This document shows positions 53,416 to 64,000 of a stretch of DNA of 64,000 nucleotides, piece after piece (the first letter of the stretch is position 1; each line of letters starts with the position of its first letter). The translations under genes were made by a program, and so were the position numbers. The notes under the pieces are model-generated. The model did not search any database. It was given only the letters and a program-made list of their open reading frames with translations, and was not told the origin of the DNA. The DNA is from Paramecium tetraurelia (lineage: Eukaryota > Ciliophora > Oligohymenophorea > Peniculida > Parameciidae). The DNA is taken from positions 412,980 through 476,979 of the forward strand of contig NW_001799344.1 of NCBI RefSeq assembly GCF_000165425.1. Reading direction: 5' to 3'.

Positions 53416-53974
53416 TCAGTAGCTGATCTAAGACTTTTTTCTCCTATTAATGATTAAATTTTCCTTAAAGTACTCAAGGTAGACTAGCAATAGAAATAAC
53501 AAAACCTCATCAGATTGATATGAGACATCATTAATGAGTCGAGAAATTAGTTCGAATAAAAATAATTCAACATCCTTATCATCATTGTTTTCTTTATTGT
53601 AAAAAGCCTTTTTGAGATTTAATGGAGCTATTCTAGCTTATTTTCTATCGTTTTGACCATGTGCGTAAGGACAATCAGTGCCATTTTTACAAAATCCTTA
53701 TTAATCATATTTGCATAGAACAGCTTGAATATTAAAGGAAGTTACTTTTATAGTTTGTTATTATGATATTGCTATCGAGTGTAGGTATCTGAAATGGTAT
53801 TGGATCTAAATAAATTTATAAATTACCATCAGGATTTCTTAGTTCATCTAAACCATGAGCAAATTAGCATTTCATCCCAAGGGAACAATTTCCATATTCA
53901 TAATGCCTACATATTGATGTCTTATATAGTCGACCATTTCCATGTTGAGGGATGGTAATAATCGAGTGGTTCAT
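53416..53974 (-). CDS. tandem CCCH zinc-finger protein
   Basis: 171 residues, three exons (introns of 21 and 22 nt, 172 codons). Two CCCH fingers are visible: CRHYEYGNCSLGMKCQFAHG and CKYDQQGFCKNGTDCPYAHG, with KTSI and YKTV preceding them as in tristetraprolin-type RNA-binding proteins. The finger spacings are C-x8-C-x5-C-x3-H in the first and C-x7-C-x5-C-x3-H in the second. The C-terminal half is helical and acidic with a leucine-rich stretch. The fingers suggest binding to AU-rich RNA and a role in mRNA turnover. Confidence 0.87.
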
Positions 53975-54178
53975 TAAATAAATTTATTATGGATTTAATT
54001 TAGTTATCATCGATGATATTAAATACACTCTTATATGCGACACTATATGTGATGAGCAAATATATCTATAGAATATAGAAATAGAGTATTAGATTAATAT
54101 TAACAAGAATTGTCGACAAATGATAAATAATTGGCTAAGGCATTCCGATATCAGAGAAGGAAAATAAAAATTATAATT

Positions 54179-54937
54179 ATGGGTTTGCCTACATTGCTGT
54201 GTTTCGCTTAAAACTATTACAATTTATGCCTGAGATACACATAGACAGAAAAATTGAATATTTTTGAGTGTTTAAAATAATTTGATACTGAAAAAATAGG
54301 GATGGGAATTTTGACATCCTTTTATATGACACTTTTATTATACATTGGCCCTGTGTATTAAGAATTTTGGGTAACAAAATTTAAATTATATTCAGAATGG
54401 GAATCTGAGGGAGAAATTCGGTAAAATTAAGTTCAACAAATTCAGATGGGATTATTTTACAAAGATTGTTATTGTATTATTTATTCATTATAATGTAAAG
54501 ACTCCTTTGATAGATGAAATTATTTTTAGAGAATTAGTAAATAATGCTGTGAATGTTAGATATTAAAATAACATTGAGTTTATCATTTATTCAACATTTT
54601 TATATAGCCTAAGTAATAAGAAATACTATTTTAATAGCGAAATCATTGTCTTATTAATTAAAGAACGGATAATTGTCACGTTATGAATTCCTTAAAACAT
54701 TTGTATTAGGATTGTATTTGTCTTTTGTCTTGGTGTAGACAAAAACAATAGCAACAGTTATCATCAATCATGGACTCATGAATTTTATGGGAAGACCGAA
54801 CTTTTTGGATCTAGTAAAAGGAAAGTACAGCAATGAATAAAGATAAAGTATAATGGAATTCACTATTTTAAGAAATGATACAGTTTTATGTCCTCGGTTT
54901 CGTCGCCTTTCTAATTTTTTGTGTTTTAGTTTTGTGA
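54179..54937 (+). CDS. RCE1-like CAAX prenyl protease
   Basis: 227 residues from four exons (three introns of 25 nt each; the spliced length is 228 codons). It resembles RCE1, the ER membrane protease that removes the AAX tripeptide from prenylated proteins. Visible parts are a membrane-rich body, the motif LIDEIIFRELVNNA (the RCE1 EExxxR helix), IATVIINHGLMNFMGRP (the HxxxN motif) and a C-terminal hydrophobic run. The middle His motif (FGLAHxHH in other RCE1) is replaced by YSLTKSLSY, so one of the catalytic residues appears lost. It ends 12 bp before the next gene, which is unusually tight. Confidence 0.72.
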
Positions 54938-54949
54938 TTTTATTTATTA

Positions 54950-56610
54950 ATGGATTAATATAAAATAGTGAAGAGATTGGGAGATGGAACGTACGGGTGT
55001 GTCTACAAAGCAACTAATATCAATACAGGCCAGACAGTTGCTATTAAGAAGTTCAAAAAAAAATATACGTCTTGGGATGAATGTGTTAACCTTCGAGAAG
55101 TAAAAGCATTATAAAAATTAAAACATCCTAATATCATAAAACTAGTTGAAGTATTCAAGGAGAAGGATGAGTTGAATTTGGTGTTCGAATACTTAGATAA
55201 GGATATTTATCAACAATATTTAGAAAATCAAAATAATGGAAAACATTTATCAGAAGATAAGATTAGGTCTGTAATAAAATAAGTAACTGAAGGTTTGGCC
55301 TATATGCATAAAGTAGGATATTTTCATAGGTAATTAAAACAAATATTGTAGAGATTTAAAACCAGAGAATCTACTAGTATCAGGGGAAACAGTTAAAATA
55401 TGTGATTTTGGATTAGCAAGAGAGATAAGATCTAAACCACCATATACCGATTATGTTGCTACAAGGTGATTAAAATTTCATTTTTTTAGATGGTACCGGG
55501 CACCAGAAATCCTGCTAAAATCTCCAAACTATAACTCCCCAGTTGATATATTTGCACTTGGGTGTATTATGGCTGAATTATACACTCTTAAGCCTTTATT
55601 TAACGGTAGTTCAGAGTTGGATCAGCTTTTTAAGCTTTGTTAGACCTTAGGTACACCAAATGTTAGAGATGTATTTTATTCAACTTGATTATTTATAGTG
55701 GCCCGAATCATAGAAATTAGCAAATGCTGCCAACATCACGTTCCCAACATATAATCCTGTATAGTTAGAAAAAGTTATTCCAAATGCGTCATCTGAAGCG
55801 CTTGATTTGATAAGAGACATGTTAAAGTATGATCCATAGAAAAGACCTTCTGCTAAATAGATATTGGAATATCCTTATTTTACTAACCATTGTTTCCCAA
55901 TGATCTAATAAATTGAGAATAAATAAGAATTTCCCAAAATAGACAGAGCAGAAAGACATGAAAAACAGGAAGATATATTTGAATTACCTAAAGTCAATAA
56001 CAAAGAAAATAGAAACAAAATGAATGAATCTAATTCAAACTTTCTAGACTTATTAGAATAAAAGATGGCTGAGTATGATAGACCTGTAAAAAAAGAACTT
56101 TCAATTCATAAGAGTAGTGTTAAGGAATCTAAAGAATTTTAACCATAAAAAGACTATAGGGATTCGAATTTACCAATGATACAAAATAATTTACCTAAAG
56201 ATTACTTAATTTCTAAAGACTATAATTAGAATGATTCTCTGGATCCTAGAATTGATTCTAGAAACAAGAAGGGTTAGGCCGGATTAAAATTTTTAAGGCA
56301 TAATGATCTAATTGGTGAATAACTAAGAAATTAATAACAATTAAGTATTCAACAATCTAGATCCTATGAACCAACCAAAAGAAATATTTACGAGTTTAAT
56401 TTCTTGTAAATGCCTAATGCTAAACCTACATTTCAACCTAAACTAGAAATGCCCAAATAGAATAAAAATTAGATGCTTGGATAAAATTATCCCAAATCGC
56501 TTCCAATTGCTCCAAATATGGGATATAAGTATCAACAACAATAATAATAATAACAGTATAAATTTGACGATATCTTATATGGTAAGCCTCCACTTAAATA
56601 GTATTATTGA
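54950..56610 (+). CDS. MAK/ICK/MOK-type (RCK) kinase
   Basis: 528 residues from four exons (22, 24 and 28-nt introns; 529 codons). The kinase domain starts at the N terminus: [24 protein letters not shown], then [11 protein letters not shown] split by the first intron, [19 protein letters not shown] and TRWYRAPE. The TDY activation loop plus [20 protein letters not shown] and ALGCIMAEL is specific for RCK kinases (MAK/ICK/MOK), which control cilium length and IFT turnaround. A long Lys/Asn/Gln/Ser-rich C-terminal tail, typical of this group, follows. Probably functional. Confidence 0.93.
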
Positions 56611-56656
56611 TACTTATAAAAATCTATATCTATATATATATATACAAAATAATTAT

Positions 56657-59600
56657 TCAAACGTGTATAAAATATCTTCCTATTGCTGTTAAAAACCTCT
56701 ATTTATAGTCATGTGGATTGATAATTGTGGGGACCTTATAATATGAGAGTTATTTTACCTTTCCACCTTTGAGTACAAATTTCAGGAGCCTTTCAGTTTC
56801 TTTATCCCATGTGTAGAATCTCAAATAATCTATGATGCCTAGCTTTATTTTTTTCTACTTGTTGTTAATGATCAATAAAAGTGAATAATCAACAATTTAC
56901 TTCCTTAACAAAAATTTACAATCACTCTTTTGATTAAATAAATATAAATACCTAAAATGCTTTGTCATTATAAATATAACATTCATTCTACACAAGAATC
57001 GGCTCTGCATTTCTATCAATGATAAAATTTGTATCCAATAACACTTTGTTTACTTTCTTTTCCCATCGATTTGTTTCGCTTCCCTTTAAATCATAAACTA
57101 GCAAATCTTTTTAGTTGCCTATACCATAATACAAATTCTCCATAATTAAATAAAACTCAGGACTACCTTTATCTCTAATCTCATACATTCCAAATATTTT
57201 ACAAAGTAATGAAGGTTTTTAAGATTCATAAAAATGTCGATGCATTTATCTAAAATAATCCAGTGCAAACTCTTCAAACATTCTAAATTCCTTTTCCTCA
57301 TCAAATTTCTTTACAACAAATAGTTCATTATCTGATTTGAAGAACTTGGATGATGACTTTCCGCCACTTGCATTCCAAGATCCTGTTACACTTAGTGAAT
57401 TTATAAATAAATCTAAAGTGATTCCAAATGAGGCCCTTAAAGCTTCAAATTAAGTAGGGAAGTAGATCAATATTTTTTACGTTTTTGACTTTTTAACAGA
57501 AAATTACTAATTCCCTAAACTATTTGCATTTGATTATTATGATAATATGGTTTTGTCGTCTTCTTGAATTTATTCTCTACTGGTTGATGGTTTCATACCC
57601 TTTACCTTATCATATTCCAAAGTAATTGTGATGTAGTTCTTTTCCTTTTTTTAAGGTATAGATTACTGTAAATTTAAATTTTAATTAGTATCGTTTGTTG
57701 CTAAGGATTCCGTTGGGAGACTCTAATCTTCTTAATCCCATTTTCCTGATTATTGACCAGATTTGATCAACATTAGCTTACTTAAAACAATTTTCTATTA
57801 TTCCTAGTCTGCCTTTTAAAAGTCTAGCTTAAATTATACTCATACTTTCATAATAATTTATTGCTTTTAGATAATTTGGATGATTTAGAGCAAATGCTAG
57901 GGAAGCTAATGGCTGACTTTCAAAAATAGCAACAAATGGAATTATTTTTCTATCCCATTATGCCACCTTCTTCTACTCCTCTATAAATTAGCACATAGGC
58001 CATTCTTTTAAAAAATTACTAAAAAGTTGTTGCTATTTATCGATTATAAACGAAGGATTGTCTAAATCTTTTACAGAATACTGAACGTTGAGAAGCTTAT
58101 TTGAAGAGGTTTTGATTGGTTTGCCTCCCATCGGCGATTTAATATCTCCTAATTATTCGCTCTAATGTTCTATATCATCTCCAACTACACTATCAGAATG
58201 AATGGTCTCACATTCTTATCCAGACAAGTAACCTTAATTTATTGGAATTTAAATATCTACATCTTTTTAACTTTTGTTCATGGAATTTTTATGTTGAAAT
58301 TTTTTCATATCTGCTTTTATTGAATCTCCTATCTCTTGAAATTAGATGCAATCATAAGTATAAATAAACTATTGTAAATCAGAAATTGAATTCATTCCTG
58401 AAAATTTCTCTTACCAACACTTTTCATCTGCATATTTTTCAATGTTCTCTGCATCAACTGCTTTGGATAGAGTCTTCTTTAATTGCGTTAATTAAAAAAC
58501 GATATTTAAGTATCTCTGAAAAAGATCCTTTTTTTAAGTTTATATATACTCCTTTTCCCATTTCCTTAAATTATCAAGTATTTCTTAACTTAGAGTGTTT
58601 TATATTATTGAAGAAAATACTTCAACTTCTCCAACCTATATTTTCACCATTGATTCATCATACATGAATATTCTCTGTATTTAATGATTACAACTATTTG
58701 ATAAGAAACTAGTTTATCTATCATTTATGTTTGATTGATTTATTAATATGGTTTACATAAATCTAAAAAAGGAAAAATCTAAATTTTAACTAGACAATTT
58801 AACAATATTTGAACTTAAATCACATTTGCTACATTAAATATATGTCTCTATTTTTATCTTTTTTTTTTCCCCCTTTTAATTTGAATGCGATTACTGGACA
58901 ATCTTGCTGATATCCTTTGCTGTATACACATTATCCCTTATTTCATCTTCATTTGACAATTAAGAAAATTACTATGAGACTTAATTTGATAATTAAGGAG
59001 GCTCATTTGTTGATATTATTCTTCCACTTCTGTTTTTTTAATCAACACTTATTTTTATATATTTATCTCCACAATAATAAAAGGAAACATGAGCTATTTT
59101 AGGTAAATGACAGAATTCACATTTATTGTCCTTATTTGCTATTTTCAAAATAATAAATTATCCTAAGCATACATCTTCTCCATGATAAAATACTGACTTT
59201 TTTTCTTGAGGCTTATTGCACATCCTGGCCATTGAAAACTCTTCTAATTTATCTCTTTGAGAAGGATGTTTAGATTTATAATCTTCCAAGCTAGAAAAAT
59301 CTTTTATGTCATTAAAATTGCTTACATCTGCTAAAACATAATTTATTTTAATATATTTTAATTCTATTATGAATAAATCTTTTAAAGGAACCTTTTCAAA
59401 TAAGAAGGTTGTGAAATTTCCCTAATTAGAAATTGTTTTTAATTGATTGTTTTTAAACATTGAACACTCAGTTGTTATAAAATGAGATTCCAGATCTTGA
59501 TGCTTGCCTAATCTCGCACATCCCATAAAACATTACTTTAATTTAGATAATAAATCTTCAGAGGGCCCACTTAAAGTAATTGTAGCAAATTTTTAGCATT

Positions 59601-60863
59601 ATGAAGTTTTTAAGAAACATAAAGTAGAATCTTTTTACATTTCCCCTTTTTCTTAAATAGACTTTGGAAATTATTTAAAAAAAACCTTCTCACATCGGCC
59701 TACAATTTATTCCTATCGCTCAATGCAAAGTTTTAGCGTAGACAAATTTATAAATTTAGCACCCGTACACAGTTTCACTCTTTTTAGGACTTTCTTTTTA
59801 ACATTAGTTAACACAGTAATTTTTTTCTTGAGGCATTCATCTAATGCAATTTTATTAGCTCCTTTTTCAACTAAAATCAAATTTGGTTCATAATTTTTAT
59901 AAATTTAATTTATTGATTCAACCAAGAGTTTTTTTTCATTTTGAATATAATCTTCTAATTAATTTTATGAACCCTCCATATCAAAATCACCTATTATAAT
60001 AATAATGACAGGTTTATTTATTTCAGATTACATTTACTTTAACGCCACATTTTTTCGAAAAATAACTCCAGGAAAAAAGCTCGTTAATTATTCATCATGA
60101 TAATCGATTATTTTTATTTTGATAAAATGATTAATATCCATAAGTTTTATGTTTAAAGAATGAAATTAAATTTCTTAAACACATTATGTAATCAATACTT
60201 TCATTTTCGATTTCCAAAATTCAATAACTTTTTCATAAGGCTTATTAGGCTAAAGTACATTTTGCAAAATGTATTCACATATTTTTTCTAAAAAATTACT
60301 ACTCTTTTCCTATAAAATAGTTAATTGATCTTTAGCAATATCAGAGTCTTCAAAAAATTCTGAAATGTCATCCTTCTCTTGATTAATTTCTAAAAGTGTT
60401 TCATCCTCCTCCTAAAATTATTAGCCTTCATTTCCTTTGACAATTATGCTTTTTGAAGAGGTAAAGGTAGCTGCAGTATCAAATTATTTTGAAGCATTTT
60501 TAGAATGAGAATATCCTTCCTTTATGATTGTACTTTTTAATGTTGAGTCTTCATTATCTACAAAGAATCCTTTGTCAGCTATCAATTGATTAATTTTATC
60601 ATAACAACGTCTGCAAAATCGAATTTTTTTCTCACCTTCATTAGGAGGTCCATCTATAAAGTGGTTTGAACAACTACATTGTATTAATCAATATACTCTT
60701 AACAAAAAATATATCCACATCTTCTGCAATGATGCTTACGTCTAAATAAAGCATTAAATTTATTATCGCACATTCCACATTAATTTATTTCTTAATCTTC
60801 CTTCCACTTTTTTTTAGGAATTAATTCATTCTTTATTATATCAAATCGTGAAGCTGATTTCAT
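56657..60863 (-). CDS. FAB1/PIKfyve phosphatidylinositol-3-phosphate 5-kinase
   Basis: Full-length 1370-residue lipid kinase from five exons (introns of 22, 25, 24 and 23 nt; 1371 codons exactly). Domain order is FYVE, CCT/TCP1-like, cysteine-rich CCR and PIP kinase. FYVE: CGMCDNKFNALFRRKHHC, RRCGYIFCQDC and RFCRRCYDKI (about residues 20-95). The CCT region spans about 220-480 (VEKGANKIALDECLKKKI). The CCR begins CSKCDLSSN at about 670. The kinase (about 1120-1370) has SLSVTGSWNASGGKSSSKF, LYDLKGSETNR, VDYSLL and GIIDYLRFYTWDKETE. It makes PI(3,5)P2 on endolysosomes. The FYVE finger strongly predicts PI3P recruitment. It is the longest gene in the window. Confidence 0.93.
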
Positions 60864-61002
60864 AATATTTTTATTAAAATTACAGAATATTTTATAAATT
60901 TGAAGCTAATTGCAAAACAGTCATTTATCAAAATAAGATTTGGTTGTTGATATGAATCATAAGTTATAACATCATAATAATTTTTTATTTTTATTCTATA
61001 AA

Positions 61003-62066
61003 TCAAATATGAATGGGTGCTTTACCAAACTTTTGATTAAAATATTCTAAATTCTCTTGTTGTAAGTCTTTAACTTATAATTTCAATCTCTTTATGTTCT
61101 GTAGCATCTCTTTTTCGGAAAGAGATTGCTAAGAATTAGCTCTTTGAATTTCTTAAATTCTTCTCTTGCAATGTTTTGCTAACAATTACAAATGATTTTT
61201 TTCTCGATCATGCCAAATTTTATTCAGTTCAAATAGAAGGATTTCTAGTAGTTCATCAATCTCTAATTCATTTTTAGTTTTCAAGTATTTATCTTTGAAT
61301 GCCTAAGCAAAATTGAATGCATCTCCAGGAACATACAATAATTTATCATCCAAATTGTATAATGGATTGCAACATGAGCGATATTAATAAAATTCTCTAT
61401 TGCAATTTTTGCAGAGATCAAAAGTTTTATTTTGAGGTTTTATAGGATATTTGATATTTTTAATTATTTTTAATTGGACAGAGTTGGGATTATATTAATA
61501 AACTCCTTAATTTTTTAAACTGGAGTAAATCCAAGGAGTTATGTATATATCTGGTTCTCTGCTCTCAAATGTTCTAATTCAACCCTAAATTGTGCCTCAG
61601 CTCCCAATGTTTATTAGAGTTCATCAACTCTATTTTACAATGTGTCTTTTCTTGATTTCTGTTTATCAATTTCGAATTCAATTTTTTATATTTTTTATTC
61701 TGTTCCACTGCATGCTAGATTAGAAATTGATATTGTAGCCTTTAATTTTGAAATTTCATAATTTTTTTTCTCTAATTCTTTATTAAGTTCTAAAATTTTT
61801 TTATCTTTTTCATATATTTAAAAGTTTTAAAATTGAGTTAATTAACCACTCATTTCAACTCCATCAAATGCCAAAATTTATTTATTCTATTCTTTATTGG
61901 TCATTTTTTATAAATTTAATTGATCAGTTAAAAATGTACATCTATGACTTATTGTTTCGATTTAATCATTTAGTGACTTATTTTTATATTCTAGTTTTTT
62001 ATTTTCCTTCATTACTTTTTTTTTTTCGATTAGAGTTTGTGCAAGTTTCTCTTCCAGTTATTTCAT
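61003..62066 (-). CDS. coiled-coil protein with Cys-rich centre, 347 aa
   Basis: Two exons with one 20-nt intron (GTTGAATTAG...TTTGAG); 348 codons. The N-terminal half is a long coiled coil (QIETISHRCTFLTDQLNLQ, KDKKILELNKELEKKNY). In the middle comes a short Cys-rich segment (DLCKNCNREFYQYRSCCNP), then more helix. The arrangement recalls membrane-trafficking adaptors placed next to FAB1, but no family is recognised. It is 139 bp upstream of the FAB1 start on the same strand. Confidence 0.72.
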
Positions 62067-62254
62067 TAATTTATAAATAAAAATAATAAAATTAATGTGA
62101 ACTAAAGTTTAATTATTCATTTGCTAATTATATTAATTTAATTGTATTATTTATATGTTTATTTATTATCATATGTCCTTTAGAGTTGGATTAAATAAAT
62201 TGAAACATAAACTCATCTTTTTTTCATACAGATTTTCGCTTAAATTATCTTTTT

Positions 62255-62304
62255 AAAGTTAGTTGTCTATATCTTTAAAATTTGATATATTCATATCTTT
62301 TCCA
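62255..62304. repeat. direct repeat copy 1 (50 bp)
   Basis: About 50 bases beginning AAAGTTAGTTGTCTATATCT, repeated with one mismatch at 62416-62465. The end of each copy lies within or next to the arms of the larger inverted repeat. Confidence 0.9.
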
Positions 62305-62317
62305 ATAATTTTTTCTT

Positions 62318-62534
62318 ATATTTATTGATAAATAAAATAACAAATATAGAATAGTTTCATAAAGCTGATGAATAATACAAAAAAATATGGAAAAGATATA
62401 AATATATCAAACCCTAAAGTTAGTTGTCTATATCTTTAAAATTTGATATATTTATATCTTTTCCATATTTTTTTGTATTATTCATCAGCTTTATGACACT
62501 ATTCTATATTTGTTTTTTATTTATCAATAAATAT
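62318..62534. repeat. long inverted repeat, arms about 93 bp
   Basis: The left arm (about 62318-62411) and right arm (about 62442-62534) are complementary over nearly their whole length, with a few mismatches (for example around 62366 and 62496) and a loop of about 30 bases that carries part of the direct repeat. The arms include AAAGCTGATGAATAATAC on the left and GTATTATTCATCAGCTTT on the right. A transcript from here would form long double-stranded RNA. It may be a MITE-like element or a rearrangement product. Confidence 0.88.
62416..62465. repeat. direct repeat copy 2 (50 bp)
   Basis: Second copy of the 62255-62304 unit. Its right half (from about 62442) is also the start of the right arm of the inverted repeat. 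Confidence 0.9.
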
Positions 62535-63197
62535 CAGAGATAATATGCGGACAATATTTGTAAGGTTATGAATCCTATATCTAAATTATTAGATAAATTC
62601 TCTTGAATTTTAATTAATATATTCTTAGAACTTATAGGTAATTAAGGGATCTCAAGTATATCATAACTTATAATAGAAAAACAATAATATTAATAATAGA
62701 CTTTAAAAAATCATTGAATTTAGAGATTAATGATTTTGTTAAAATACTAAATTTTACCTATTTCCCATACTTAGAAATAATCTTCCACAAAATTAACTAA
62801 ATAATAAATGTTCTATAAATTGTAAAAATTTGATTTGTTAAGATTTAATTTACCAGTATTATTAAAACTATATGATAACTGTTTTCCTTCTCAACCACTT
62901 AAGTGTGATAATATTTTAGAATTTCTAAAAAAAATCCATATTAGGGCTTTATTAAATTACAACAATTAAGCATTCTTGCTTTAAAAAAAAAATTATTTGC
63001 CTACAATCAAATTGAGAAGTGAGATCTACTTAAATGATTATTTGAAGCTTTCAAGATTACTCATTTCTTTTTCGAAAAAAAAAACAAAATACCAATTAAT
63101 TCAGTTGAGATAAACCTTTAGAAGTGATAAATTAACATTATCGATCATTTTTCATATTGTGTTATTTACATAATTTAATTTGTTGACATAAAAAAAA

Positions 63198-63537
63198 ATG
63201 AATAGATTTAAAACAGCGTCGGAACAAATTTTAGGTTTGATTTTTCAAATGTATATTAATAATTTTATGAATGTTGAATAGATTTTAAGAAGGATTAAAT
63301 TAATAAGATTGAGCCATTGAGAAAAGCCCTCAAGAATCTGAATATTATAATAAGAAAGGTATTATTATTTTTTTTTATTACAAAGCAGATAAATTATTAA
63401 AAGAGATGTTAATTTAAATGTATGGTATTTGTAACGATAGTACTATGGTTAGGGTCTTTAGAAAAAATGCAAAAAAGGAGATTGGAGTTGGCTTAGGTAG
63501 TGCCGTTGGCGAATTTACATAGGAAGTACTAATTTGA
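63198..63537 (+). CDS. possible small gene, broken or mis-spliced
   Basis: A start at 63198 (MNRFKTASEQIL) and a convincing last exon (ADKLLKEMLIQ, VFRKNAKKEIGVGLGSAVGEF, stop 63535-63537) frame a region with two 26-31-nt candidate introns. Joining them in the most protein-like way (via GTATATTAATAA... and GTATTATTATT...) brings in an in-frame TGA near 63310. The alternative joins lose the last exon's frame. It may be a pseudogene, a mis-assembled gene or a gene with an intron I did not find. No family recognised. Confidence 0.35.
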
Positions 63538-63605
63538 AAAACAAGAATATAACTCCCCCAACCACAGTATTATCATTATTTGGAGGGTTGCGTTAAGATA
63601 GTAAA

Positions 63606-63622
63606 AAGGGGTTGGGGTTGGT
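63606..63622. repeat. interstitial telomere-like tract
   Basis: GGGGTTGGGGTTGG, identical to the telomeric unit, lies about 230 bases inside the chromosome end, and a further GGTTGGGGTTGG occurs at about 63693-63704. They may reflect earlier telomere addition sites or chance retention of telomeric repeats. Confidence 0.8.
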
Positions 63623-63728
63623 AACCCCCCCTAAACTGAGAGAGTTATAACAATTCTCTCTATGTTATATCTCTCTCGTTTATACTAGGTACGGTTGGGG
63701 TTGGTATGAACGCGGCCCAAAAGTTGCG

Positions 63729-63800
63729 TCGGGTGAAAACCCGATTTTTCGCAACATGGTCCTATTAAAACGTAAGTTTTAAGAGGACCAGTTGCGAAAA
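63729..63800. other. double hairpin / cruciform candidate
   Basis: First a hairpin TCGGGT-GAAA-ACCCGA (63729-63744), with a stable GAAA loop. Next a long stem in three parts: TTTTCGCAAC/GTTGCGAAAA (63746-63755 with 63791-63800), GGTCCT/AGGACC (63758-63763 with 63784-63789) and TTAAAAC/GTTTTAA (63765-63771 with 63776-63782) around a GTAA loop. Such perfect nested complementarity in AT-rich DNA is unlikely by chance and suggests a folded RNA or a cruciform. Confidence 0.85.
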
Positions 63801-63847
63801 GAGGGTTTGAGATGAATTGAGAAATAGTTGAAAGGAAAAATCTTACC

Positions 63848-63994
63848 GGGTTTGGGTTTGGGTTTGGGTTTGGGGTCGGGGTTGGGGTTGGGTTTGGGTT
63901 TGGGTTTGGGTTTGGGGTTGGGTTTGGGTTTGGGGTTGGGGTTGGGGTTGGGCTTGGGTTTAAAATTGGGGTTGGGTTTGGGGTTGGGGTTGGG
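63848..63994 (+). repeat. telomeric repeat tract (right end)
   Basis: About 147 bases of mixed TTTGGG and TTGGGG hexamers in the G-rich orientation expected for the 3' strand at a right chromosome end. This mixture is the known signature of Paramecium telomerase. Irregular bases interrupt the tract (GGGGTCGGGG, GGCTTGGG, TTTAAAATTGGGG) and the last bases of the window (GATATCG) are not telomeric, so the true end may lie beyond the window or the tail may be assembly noise. Confidence 0.95.
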
Positions 63995-64000
63995 ATATCG

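Larger units (their letters stand above)
62067..63197. other. gene-poor AT-rich subtelomeric segment
   Basis: 1.1 kb without a convincing gene. It contains direct and inverted repeats described separately and otherwise very AT-rich sequence with several poly-A/poly-T runs. Confidence 0.55.
63538..63847. other. subtelomeric structured spacer
   Basis: Unlike the rest of the window this spacer is GC-richer and full of short inverted repeats. It includes an interstitial GGGGTTGGGGTTGG tract at about 63607-63620, a GAGAGAG/CTCTCTC hairpin at about 63640-63660 and the larger structure at 63729-63800. No gene is visible. It could be a subtelomeric non-coding transcript or a recombination hotspot. 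Confidence 0.6.

Noticed and set aside
58386-58667. Plus-strand 93-residue frame near the FAB1 gene
   Set aside because: It is the antisense of FAB1 coding sequence, which is continuous here in the minus frame.

Overview
This is macronuclear (somatic) DNA of a ciliate, almost certainly a Paramecium. The right end carries a telomeric tract that mixes TTGGGG and TTTGGG units. Coding frames read through TAA and TAG as glutamine and stop only at TGA. Introns are tiny (mostly 20-30 nt, GTA...TAG). The sequence is very AT-rich and the genes are packed with spacers of tens to a few hundred bases. Coordinates below were worked out by hand: I translated with TAA/TAG=Gln, placed introns where frame, GT..AG ends and protein similarity agreed, and for most multi-exon genes checked that the spliced length is a multiple of three.

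Layout. 0-6 kb: a RABL2 GTPase, an unknown acidic-tailed gene, a basic protein, a multi-pass membrane protein and a TCTP gene with two apparent frameshifts. 6-12.7 kb: two tandem minus-strand hybrid histidine-kinase-like genes that have both lost the phospho-accepting residues. 13-25 kb: an alpha/beta hydrolase, a small CFAP97-like protein, a helical-repeat protein, a membrane RING E3, TMEM231, a long Asp/Asn/Arg-repeat protein and a MYND-finger/Aurora-like kinase. 25-35 kb: a Myb protein, Sm G, small membrane proteins, an ULK-like kinase, choline/ethanolamine kinase, a cyclophilin fused to a degenerate fructose-bisphosphatase, a secreted lectin-like protein and an HMG-box protein. 35-50 kb: a seven-span membrane protein, MCM4, casein kinase 1, several coiled-coil proteins, a MORN-repeat protein and an MsrA remnant. 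50-62 kb: TTC29, a disrupted PDK1-like kinase, a two-finger CCCH protein, an RCE1-like protease, a MAK/ICK kinase and a full-length FAB1/PIKfyve. 62-64 kb: gene-poor subtelomere with a long inverted repeat, short structured hairpins and the telomere.

Themes. Several genes belong to cilium biology in other organisms (RABL2, TMEM231, TTC29, MAK/ICK, probably the CFAP97-like gene), which fits a ciliated cell; I do not infer an operon. Seven protein kinases or kinase-like proteins and one lipid kinase give a signalling-rich window. A number of genes (TCTP, Sm G, PDK1, MsrA, possibly the last gene before the telomere) carry frameshifts or in-frame TGA codons. This could be decay of whole-genome-duplication copies or base-level assembly error; the sequence alone cannot decide.

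Most striking items: the tandem histidine-kinase paralogs with no phospho-acceptor His or Asp, the cyclophilin-FBPase fusion, the MYND-Aurora kinase architecture, and the structured subtelomeric DNA.
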